From: an uncultured Tenacibaculum sp.
Lineage (GTDB): Bacteria > Bacteroidota > Bacteroidia > Flavobacteriales > Flavobacteriaceae
Direction: 5' to 3'
Length of the DNA stretch: 64,000 bases
NCBI RefSeq assembly: GCF_947494125.1
Contig: NZ_CANLTU010000001.1
Coordinates: forward strand, 248,001 to 312,000
Below the pieces are notes generated by a model. The model worked only from the letters and a program-made list of their open reading frames with translations. It ran no database searches and was not told the origin of the DNA. Within the stretch, counting starts at the first letter, position 1; every line of letters begins with the position of its first letter. The translations under genes and the position numbers were made by a program. Of the stretch, positions 25,678 to 32,732 are shown in pieces.

Positions 25678-26253
25678 TTATTTTAATACTGAGTCTGCAA
25701 CCGTGTCATATCCTAACACTCTATTGATAAAAATTTTAGATTTTTCATCAAAAACGCTACAGTTTCTAATTGGTTTTGCATATAAATGAAGAGACATACT
25801 TCTTTTATTAGCAATATTTTTTAAACGATGAAAACCCATAAAATCTTTCATATAGGTAACATCATTGGGTTTAGATATAGAACTTCTAACAGGGTTTAAC
25901 TCACCAGCTTCATTTTGTTTATAAATGGTTTCTTTAAATTCACCATCAATAACCTTTACCCAACATTCTTCTCCACCATGATCATGAATAGGTGTTTCAT
26001 GACCTTTACACCAACAAATTAAAATGAGTTCGTATTTTTCATTCTCTACAATACAATTTCTAGTATAGCAATCGTTAGACCATGAAGAGTGTTCTTCAAA
26101 ATCGCTTGCTTGAAATTTAATTGAATGTATTATGTGATTGTAAGTCGTCCTCTCTCCTTCTGAAAGTGCTGTTATAAAATCATCTAATGTTTGAAGTGTT
26201 GTTGAACTTGATTCTTTAGAATTCAAAATATTGTTTCGCTTTTTTTTGTTCAT
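25678..26253 (-). CDS. Cysteine dioxygenase (Cys-Tyr cofactor type)
   Basis: This 191-residue cupin non-haem iron enzyme oxidises L-cysteine to cysteine sulfinate with O2. By alignment from memory to mammalian enzyme, the iron ligands are H90 and H92 (PIHDHGG) and H142 (GFHRL). Substrate-binding R65 is in YTRN and the catalytic H156/Y158 in SLHLYAKP. C97 (five after H92) and Y158 match the pair that forms the thioether cofactor in animal enzymes, whereas most bacterial forms have Gly at the Cys position. It leads the minus-strand operon with the decarboxylase. Confidence 0.92.
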   Translation of the reverse strand: MNKKKRNNILNSKESSSTTLQTLDDFITALSEGERTTYNHIIHSIKFQASDFEEHSSWSNDCYTRNCIVENEKYELILICWCKGHETPIHDHGGEECWVKVIDGEFKETIYKQNEAGELNPVRSSISKPNDVTYMKDFMGFHRLKNIANKRSMSLHLYAKPIRNCSVFDEKSKIFINRVLGYDTVADSVLK

Positions 26254-26517
26254 TTAATGTACAAATCCAAGGTCCATTCCCTAAATCCAACTAAATAAAT
26301 TGGAATCATTATATGAAAAACCCCAATGCTGCTAATATAATCATATTAATAGGTTTTAATTGATTTTTTAACAATTTTCAACCAATTACAAATGAAAAAC
26401 AAAATATATCGCCTTATTTGACTAATTTAGAAAATCTTAAAAACTCATTCTTCTGTGATTTTTTTAGAGAATTTAGAAATACAAATTACTTGAAAACTAA
26501 TCACAAAAAGCAATCAC

Positions 26518-28050
26518 ATGCAAAACCAAGATTTTATAATTAAAATAGCAGTTTTAGCTGTTTACGTTGGAATATTATTTTTAATAGGAATATTCGCTTC
26601 CAAAAGAATAAAGAGCATGAGCGATTATTATGTTGGTGGAAAAAAAATGGGCTTTTGGGCAGTTGCTTTTTCGGCAAGAGCAACAGGTGAATCTGGTTGG
26701 TTATTAATAGGGCTTACAGGAATGGGAGCAATGGCAGGATATTCTGCTTATTGGGTTGTTATAGGAGAATTATTAGGTGTTTTTGTTTCCTGGCAATTTA
26801 TGGCAAAACGCTTCAAAAAAAGATCAGATGCATATGGAGCCATTACAATTCCAGATTATTTAAATAGTCATTTCAAATCATCAACAAACACACTTCGAAT
26901 CATAGCAGCTTCTATTTTAGTTGTTTTCATTGTTATATATGTAGCATCTCAAATAGATGTTACAGGAGTTGCATTTAAATCTATGCTTGGGATTGATTAT
27001 AAATTAGGAGCAATCATTGGTTTTTTAATTGTACTCGCTTATATCTTTATTGGTGGCTTTGTCGCAGCAGTTTGGTCAGATTTATTTCAAGGATTACTCA
27101 TGTTTTTTGGTCTAGTTTTATTGCCAGTAGTTGTTTGGTTCTCTATGGATCATGGAGCAGGAGTTACAGCAGGATTAAATGCCATAGATCCTACCCTAAC
27201 AAACATTATGGGAAGAAGTTCAGACGGATGGATGAATCTTTTTACAATATTAGGATTCTCTATGATTGGATTAGGTTTCCTTGGATCTCCACAAGTATAT
27301 GTTCGTTTTATGTCAATTAAAGATGAGAATGAAATAGACAAAGGAAAATGGGTAGCAACAACATTTACGCTACTTACAGATGCAGCGGCAGTAACCATTG
27401 GTATTTTAGCAAGAATCTATTTTACTGCTGAAGGACAAGATCCAGAAGCAGTTCTAGGAAACAATGGAGAAGACGTTTTAAGTATGATTACAGAAAGCTT
27501 TTTACCAACAGTTTTGGTTGCCCTCTTTGTTGCCATTGTTTTATCAGCAATAATGTCTACCATAGATTCACTTTTAATACTAGCATCAAGTGCAATAACA
27601 CGTGATTTTTATCAGAAAATATTTAGACCAGACATCAAAGACGAAAGTCTAACTAAAATTTCGAGAATAGCAACAGTTATCATGGCATTTACAGCTTTAA
27701 TAATTGCCATGATTATGAATTATGTTTCTCCAGATAGACAAATTTTTTGGGTCATCATTTTTGGTTGGTCAGGAATAGCCGCTACATTTTGCCCAGTAAT
27801 TATTCTCACACTCTTTTGGAAAGGCTATTCAGAAAAAGGAGCCATAGCTTCAATGATTTCAGGTTTTATAGCAGTTATTCTTTTTAATTTTGTATTTAAA
27901 GAAATGGAGAATATTGGAGAATATTTTGTAGCTATAGATGTCTTATTTCCTTCGTTTGTAGTTGCAATGCTTGTTGGTATACTAGTTTCAAAGAAATACC
28001 CTCCAAAAACAGAAGCAGTAACAATGATTGAGAAAATTGATTCGGAATAA
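26518..28050 (+). CDS. Sodium:solute symporter (SSS/PutP-like)
   Basis: The 510-residue inner-membrane transporter has about 13 predicted helices and clear SSS motifs: DYYVGGKKMGFWAVAFSARA near the N-terminus, the TGESGWLLIGLTGMG loop, SDLFQGLLMFFGL, and ALFVAIVLSAIMSTIDSLLI (Na+ site region). It most resembles Na+/proline symporters. It is divergent from the cysteine dioxygenase/decarboxylase operon across a 264-bp gap. It might move a related zwitterion such as taurine, hypotaurine or proline, but the substrate cannot be read from sequence. Confidence 0.9.
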   Translation: MQNQDFIIKIAVLAVYVGILFLIGIFASKRIKSMSDYYVGGKKMGFWAVAFSARATGESGWLLIGLTGMGAMAGYSAYWVVIGELLGVFVSWQFMAKRFKKRSDAYGAITIPDYLNSHFKSSTNTLRIIAASILVVFIVIYVASQIDVTGVAFKSMLGIDYKLGAIIGFLIVLAYIFIGGFVAAVWSDLFQGLLMFFGLVLLPVVVWFSMDHGAGVTAGLNAIDPTLTNIMGRSSDGWMNLFTILGFSMIGLGFLGSPQVYVRFMSIKDENEIDKGKWVATTFTLLTDAAAVTIGILARIYFTAEGQDPEAVLGNNGEDVLSMITESFLPTVLVALFVAIVLSAIMSTIDSLLILASSAITRDFYQKIFRPDIKDESLTKISRIATVIMAFTALIIAMIMNYVSPDRQIFWVIIFGWSGIAATFCPVIILTLFWKGYSEKGAIASMISGFIAVILFNFVFKEMENIGEYFVAIDVLFPSFVVAMLVGILVSKKYPPKTEAVTMIEKIDSE

Positions 28051-28092
28051 AATTTATAAATAAACCACTTAACAGTAATTCTAAACCAAACA

Positions 28093-28623
28093 ATGATAGG
28101 GTTCTTAATGAGAAAATTATTTTTTAGAAATTTAGTTTCACCTCTTACCGAAATTGAATTAATCGAAAGTGGGTTTTCTATAAAAAAGCCTTTTAACACA
28201 AAACCTAAATTATTCAATTGGGAAGAAATTAAAAGCATTCGATTTACAGAAAATTATAATACAATAACTATTCAAAAATTAGATGAAAAAATCGTGGTGA
28301 AAAACGATAATATTGGTTGGTACGAATTAATTCAAAATATACCCTCAAAATTTAAAGAGTTCGATTTTAAATACACAGTGGAGTTAATCAATTCTCTAAA
28401 ACCTTGTGGAATTTGTGGTATTATAGCAGTAAGAGAAAATAATTGCATCGTTTGTGAAACGATAACTTGGAATAAAAAAATGACCAAAAACGAAATTGAG
28501 TATATAAAATCAAAACAATTGGATTTTTTCTCTGACAGGATAAAAAACGGAATTGAAATAAAAAAAATTGCAGAACCAGAACATGGTTTTAAAGCTAACA
28601 AAAATTGGAGATTATACATCTAA
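28093..28623 (+). CDS. Protein of unknown function with paired CxxC motifs
   Basis: This 176-residue soluble protein has an N-terminal part (about 1-90) that resembles a PH-like strand pattern. Two CxxC pairs follow (CGICGIIAVRENNCIVCETI, about residues 102-121), likely a zinc ribbon. No signal peptide or membrane helix. It follows the symporter by 42 bp. Function unknown. Confidence 0.65.
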   Translation: MIGFLMRKLFFRNLVSPLTEIELIESGFSIKKPFNTKPKLFNWEEIKSIRFTENYNTITIQKLDEKIVVKNDNIGWYELIQNIPSKFKEFDFKYTVELINSLKPCGICGIIAVRENNCIVCETITWNKKMTKNEIEYIKSKQLDFFSDRIKNGIEIKKIAEPEHGFKANKNWRLYI

Positions 28624-28689
28624 ACTCGAAAAAATTAACCTTTAACACGTTCAGCACAATACCATTAAAAAATATCAGATCCAAACTGT

Positions 28690-29337
28690 ATGAAAATATT
28701 AAAGAAAATATTAAAATGGGTTTTATATATTTTGTTAATACCTATTTCTTATCTAGTTATCTCACTAATTTTGACTTCAATAACAATTGATCCAAAAGTA
28801 GAAAATAAGACTTCAAACAAAACAATATATTTAAGTACAAACGGAGTACATTTAGATATAGTAATACCAAAGAAAAATTTAGATAGTTTATTATTAGCAG
28901 GAATAAAAACAAACAAAACTGATAACTATTTATCTTTTGGCTGGGGAGATGAAAACTTTTATATCAATACACCAACTTGGGGAGATTTAACTTTCAATAA
29001 CGCATTCAAAGCAATGTTTTTAAAAAGTACAACATTAATGCACGTAACTCGGTACCAAAATAAGCATTCGGATTGGAAAAAAATAAAAGTAACAGATTCT
29101 CAATTACAAAAACTAAGCAGCTATTTATTGAATACTTTTGAGACAAATAAAAACGGAATGAAAATCATACTTAAAAATAAAGGTTACTCTTTCAATGATG
29201 ATTTCTATAAATCTAAAGGTAGTTATTCCTGTTTTAAAACTTGCAATAGTTGGGTGAATATCGGATTTAAGAAAAGTGGATTAAAATCTTGCCTTTGGAC
29301 ACCTTTTGACTTTGGGTTAATCAAGAAATATGAATAA
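28690..29337 (+). CDS. DUF2459/TIGR02117-family membrane-anchored protein
   Basis: The 215-residue protein has an N-terminal membrane anchor (about residues 7-30) and an outer domain with the family features IYLSTNGVHLDIVIP, FGWGDENFY and SCFKTCNSWVN. The family is widespread and uncharacterised; the conserved His and Cys suggest a hydrolase-like fold related to NlpC/P60, but this is speculative. It is 66 bp after the CxxC protein. Confidence 0.8.
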   Translation: MKILKKILKWVLYILLIPISYLVISLILTSITIDPKVENKTSNKTIYLSTNGVHLDIVIPKKNLDSLLLAGIKTNKTDNYLSFGWGDENFYINTPTWGDLTFNNAFKAMFLKSTTLMHVTRYQNKHSDWKKIKVTDSQLQKLSSYLLNTFETNKNGMKIILKNKGYSFNDDFYKSKGSYSCFKTCNSWVNIGFKKSGLKSCLWTPFDFGLIKKYE

Positions 29338-29382
29338 ACCCGTATACTATACTCTATAAATTAACTGCTAGTAAAAGTTATA

Positions 29383-29515
29383 CTACAAGTAAAAAACAAT
29401 CACTCCAAACAGGAAAAACACCTTTGTAACTATTCCAAAGAAGTAGTAAATTGAACACACAAAAATTGTGAAAGCAATAATCCCTTTATTCCTTTTATTT
29501 TTTAAAACACGAAGC
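29383..29515. repeat. 133-bp dispersed repeat, copy A
   Basis: The sequence from CTACAAGTAAAAAACAATC to ACGAAGC recurs at 32438-32570 with the same length and high identity. It includes CTCCAAACAGGAAAAACACC and GTAACTATTCCAAAGAAGTA. It lies in the 267-bp gap before the Tctex-1-like gene. Confidence 0.8.
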
Positions 29516-29604
29516 AATACATTTTTAACAAATACTCGTTAAGAAAAGCAATGTGCCATACCAATATTTAGCACGTAATTTATATCAAAACAAGTTACCA
29601 TAAT

Positions 29605-30033
29605 ATGAAAAAAGCAACTCTAGTAATCGTTTTTTTATTGCTTATAACAAGCAAAAGTATAGCGCAAAAGGCAATACCAAACAAAACAGAAAACAACCAA
29701 ATAAATTCAAAATTATGGAACAAAGCTTCAATGAATCATTTCATTAACTATATAGAAATAGAAATTAAAGGTTTGTTAGGAGACAACAATTTTAAAAGTC
29801 CATTAATAAATAGTTGGGTTGAGCAAATTGTAGATAAATCTCAAAAAAAACTAAAGAGTATGAAAAAAGGAAGGTATAAGTATATCGCAGATGTAATAAT
29901 ACTTCCTAAAGGTTCAGGCTATAAAAAAAACACTGCATTTTGGTGGCAACCCAAAATAGATAAAACCATAACAGTAAAAGTAAACACAGAATTACTACAT
30001 TGTTTATTAGTAATATATTGTGTTAGAGTTTAA
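29605..30033 (+). CDS. Exported Tctex-1 (dynein light chain)-like protein
   Basis: The 142-residue product has a signal peptide (MKKATLVIVFLLLITSKSIA, cleavage near Q21) and a domain from about residue 45 to the end that lines up with the eukaryotic Tctex-1/DYNLT fold over its full ~97-residue length. Matching points are helix INSWVEQIVDKSQKKL (eukaryotic WT..VVEQ...L), the strand start YKYIADVIILPKGSG (FKYIV..VI.QK.GAG), TAFWWQPKIDKTITV (S.CFWD..TDGS.TV) and LLHCLLVIY (MYCIVS.F). The match is from memory, not computed. Its periplasmic role is unknown. Confidence 0.7.
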   Translation: MKKATLVIVFLLLITSKSIAQKAIPNKTENNQINSKLWNKASMNHFINYIEIEIKGLLGDNNFKSPLINSWVEQIVDKSQKKLKSMKKGRYKYIADVIILPKGSGYKKNTAFWWQPKIDKTITVKVNTELLHCLLVIYCVRV

Positions 30034-30117
30034 ATCATTAATAGCTAATTTAAACAAATAACAAACCCATTTTTATTCAAACACCAATACTCTATAAACT
30101 GCTTGTAATACTAACAC

Positions 30118-30156
30118 AGAAGTAGTACATTGAGCACGCAAAAAAACAGAAAAAGA
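30118..30156. repeat. Partial copy of the 133-bp dispersed repeat
   Basis: AGAAGTAGTACATTGAGCAC and the A-rich stretch after it match the middle of copies A and B. It covers the TTG at 30130, which weakens that codon as a start. Confidence 0.5.
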
Positions 30157-30162
30157 AAAACT

Positions 30163-30666
30163 ATGATACATTTAATTTGGTCAATTATCAATTTAACTAT
30201 TGTTTTCTTCTTTATATATCTGATAATCGGATTTATAAAAAAAGGAAAGCAAATTTTTAAGCCTCAATTTAAAATTGTATCAATCTTAATAATGCTTATA
30301 GGGGTTCTTCAAATAATTTCAGCTTCAAATTCAAAGAAAAACTCAAACAAAATATCAATAACAAAAAATTATAACAAACAGAGTAACATAAAACGAAAAC
30401 AAGTAATACTCGAAAATAATTTAACTTTTGATATAAATATGCAAGTAAAATATTCGGTTGACCAAAATGACTATATCCCAGTAGAAAGCAATAGCTCTTT
30501 AACTGGGTTTGTAACCGGTTATGAGTGGAAATTCAAATCAATTAACACAAAAAAATTGGACTCGAATGGTAAAGCGGAATTTATAGCCAATGGAATTTTA
30601 GATTGGAATCTTTTTGGAATTACTGTATATGGTCAAAATAAAATATTTACCGGAATAATAGAATAA
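30163..30666 (+). CDS. Membrane protein of unknown function
   Basis: Starting at ATG 30163 (MIHLIWSIINLTIVFF) gives 167 residues with two membrane helices (about 3-24 and 34-52) and an exported-looking polar domain. The domain has FDINMQVKYSVDQNDYIP and GYEWKFKS stretches. The frame extends upstream to a TTG at 30130, but that codon sits in a repeat. No family recognised. It is 129 bp after the Tctex-1-like gene. Confidence 0.6.
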   Translation: MIHLIWSIINLTIVFFFIYLIIGFIKKGKQIFKPQFKIVSILIMLIGVLQIISASNSKKNSNKISITKNYNKQSNIKRKQVILENNLTFDINMQVKYSVDQNDYIPVESNSSLTGFVTGYEWKFKSINTKKLDSNGKAEFIANGILDWNLFGITVYGQNKIFTGIIE

Positions 30667-30863
30667 AAGCCGTTTACAAAAGTCTATAACTATAATTACT
30701 TGCTTAGTTTTCTACATAGAAAAACCACTAAGTTTTTTAATTGCTTCCTATCACATTCACTATTATCAAAAAATGTCCTTATTTAGACCTTGGAATTCTA
30801 ATTGAAGGAAATTCTTAAAAAAGATTCGATGTAAATATTTTACGAAAAAACATCGTTCAAAGT

Positions 30864-30898
30864 AAACCCTCAGTTCGAATGAACAGAGGGTTTAAATT
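30864..30898 (-). terminator. Intrinsic terminator for the CrtC/AttH-like gene
   Basis: AAACCCTC (30864-30871) pairs with GAGGGTTT (30886-30893), 16 bp beyond the stop codon of the minus-strand gene. The rest of the 248-bp gap shows no gene. Confidence 0.65.
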
Positions 30899-30914
30899 TT
30901 ATGGTAAAATTAAT

Positions 30915-32003
30915 TTATTTTATCGACTGCTCAATCCAAGCAGTACCACTAACAACAACCTTATTTTCTCCATCCATCATCGTACCAGATGCGCTTCCAA
31001 CTCCCTCGTAAATATTTCCTTCAAAAACCTGATCAGGCATTAAACTCTTAACAACCGCTGAGATTCCGTATTCTGGAATTTCAACTAAAACTTCAGTAAA
31101 ATAAGTCACACCACCAATCATCTTAGATTTTGTTGGAGTCATTTTCGAATCAACAAAATATGAAGCACCGTCTTTTTGCAATTGTACAGTAGCCTTTCCA
31201 GAAGTTGCAGTATTCAAAACCGGTTTGGTAGTTGAAAAATTAGAAAGACAAACACCATTGTCAAGTTGTATATCTTGTAAAATCCATTTAACAGGTTTTT
31301 GTTTCGAACCAAACTTACCCCATTCATGATCCATCCAAGTAGTTCCAGTAACTTCATGAGTTTCAGTATTCGTACTATCAGCTATATCAGTTATAACAAT
31401 AGTTCCAGAAGCTTTCAATCGTGTTAACGAAAAGTAAAAATTACAATTATACAATTGCGGATCAGGAATGTTCGGTTCAACTCCATTACCCCAAACCATA
31501 AGAGGAAGACCTTCTTGAGAAAATGTCAAATCGAAAGATATTTTTTTACCTTTATCTTCTATTACAGCAGTAACAGACATATTTTGTGTAGGATCAGCTT
31601 GTGGAGCTTTCATTGATACATTTTTCAATTTTACAAACCAAGGCTTAGTCACATCAGTTTCAGCCCATTCACTTAAAATTAAGTCTTCAGTCTGTGTTTG
31701 ATGATAATGTATCTGATTTTTCAGGTCAGTAAGCATTACTTCAGTAAAGCCCCCAGGATAGAGCGCCGCAGCATTAATTTCAAATCCAAAAGCTCTTCCT
31801 CCAGAAGCATTCAATGTTCCAATATGCCACCACCACTCAGTAGGGCAACCTTTCTCATTCAAAATACTTAGAGGAGTATGCGCATACATATCTCTTGGTA
31901 ATTCAACCGTTAAACCCTTTTGGGCAGTAGAAATATTACCATCCTCAGAGTTACTACGACTAAGACCTTTCAAAGGTTCTTTTATTTGGCTTTTTACACT
32001 CAT
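30915..32003 (-). CDS. CrtC/AttH-type lipocalin-like hydratase family protein
   Basis: From ATG at 32003 (MSVKSQIKEPLKG) the product is 362 residues; an upstream ATG at 32072 would add 23 basic residues and cannot be excluded. The body is the double lipocalin-like CrtC/AttH fold: CPTEWWWHIGTLNASGGRAF in the N-terminal barrel and the GTTWMDHEWGKFGS motif opening the second. Family members hydrate carotenoids or phytoalexins, or have unknown roles as in Agrobacterium AttH. No signal peptide or carotenoid gene is near, so the substrate is open. Confidence 0.8.
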   Translation of the reverse strand: MSVKSQIKEPLKGLSRSNSEDGNISTAQKGLTVELPRDMYAHTPLSILNEKGCPTEWWWHIGTLNASGGRAFGFEINAAALYPGGFTEVMLTDLKNQIHYHQTQTEDLILSEWAETDVTKPWFVKLKNVSMKAPQADPTQNMSVTAVIEDKGKKISFDLTFSQEGLPLMVWGNGVEPNIPDPQLYNCNFYFSLTRLKASGTIVITDIADSTNTETHEVTGTTWMDHEWGKFGSKQKPVKWILQDIQLDNGVCLSNFSTTKPVLNTATSGKATVQLQKDGASYFVDSKMTPTKSKMIGGVTYFTEVLVEIPEYGISAVVKSLMPDQVFEGNIYEGVGSASGTMMDGENKVVVSGTAWIEQSIK

Positions 32004-32437
32004 AATAATTGTTTTAATTGGTTTTACTACTCTTTTAAAATTAACTTTTCGGGTTCCCACTTTTGTAATCAAAAACTAATTATAGCAATCCAAGCAATAT
32101 TTTTTTGTTAGATTACATTACAAAGTTGCAGAAAGAACAATCTCAATTGTAAAAAAATGTAATGAAATAGACTTGTTAGAGCTTAAAAGCTAGAAAAGCA
32201 AGAACGAAATGAAAAATGATATAACAAAACATAAGGCATTAAACATAATCAGATTATAATCAACCTGTTGTAAAATAAAAAATTCATTTCTAAGTAATAT
32301 ACGAGAGGTTAATCAGCTATGCAGAAATAAAAACGGTTTATAACAAAACCTATAAATAATAAGGCTATAGGAGTTAAACCCTCGCAGATTTTCAATGCAA
32401 TTCATATCTACTAAATAAGGAGTAAAACAAACAATAA

Positions 32438-32570
32438 CTACAAGCAAAAAACAATCGCTCCAAACAGGAAAAACACCTTTGTAACTATTCCAAAGAAGTA
32501 GTACATTAGGCTCACAAAAATTGAAAAAGCAATAGTCCCCTTATTCCTTTTATTTTTTTAAATACGAAGC
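32438..32570. repeat. 133-bp dispersed repeat, copy B
   Basis: Same length and near-identical to copy A at 29383-29515, in the same orientation. The two copies flank the Tctex-1-like, membrane-protein and CrtC/AttH-like genes. Confidence 0.8.
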
Positions 32571-32576
32571 TACATT

Positions 32577-32596
32577 ATTTACGGATGTCCGTAAAT
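32577..32596. promoter_or_regulatory. Perfect 9-bp inverted repeat (possible operator)
   Basis: ATTTACGGATGTCCGTAAAT is a palindrome with a 2-base centre, 136 bp before the GHKL-ATPase gene and immediately after dispersed repeat copy B. It could bind a dimeric regulator; no partner gene is identified. Confidence 0.4.
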
Positions 32597-32732
32597 AAAT
32601 TCTATGTACTATGTTAACTTTAGCACATAAAAAAGTGAATTTATAAAGGAAAGAAGACTGATTAAAAATAAAATATCTATTTATAGCATTTGAAATTTAA
32701 AAATCACTCTTTTATAACAAGCTAAATAACTA

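Larger units (their letters stand above)
32073..32732. other. 660-bp intergenic region
   Basis: It holds dispersed repeat copy B (32438-32570), a perfect 9-bp inverted repeat (32577-32596) and AT-rich sequence otherwise. I see no convincing coding frame, tRNA or terminator. The promoter of the GHKL-ATPase gene should lie in its last 150 bp, but no consensus -7 element stands out. Confidence 0.6.

Noticed and set aside
30130..30162. TTG start for the membrane protein at 30163
   Set aside because: The codon lies inside a partial copy of a dispersed non-coding repeat, and the basic extension would precede a good N-terminal membrane helix.
22142..30670. Integron-like cassette array (many small genes, mostly one direction, similar intergenic AT-rich stretches)
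   Set aside because: No attC-type core sites or integrase are visible. Genes occur on both strands and the symporter and decarboxylase are full-length metabolic genes. Only one 133-bp repeat family is shared.
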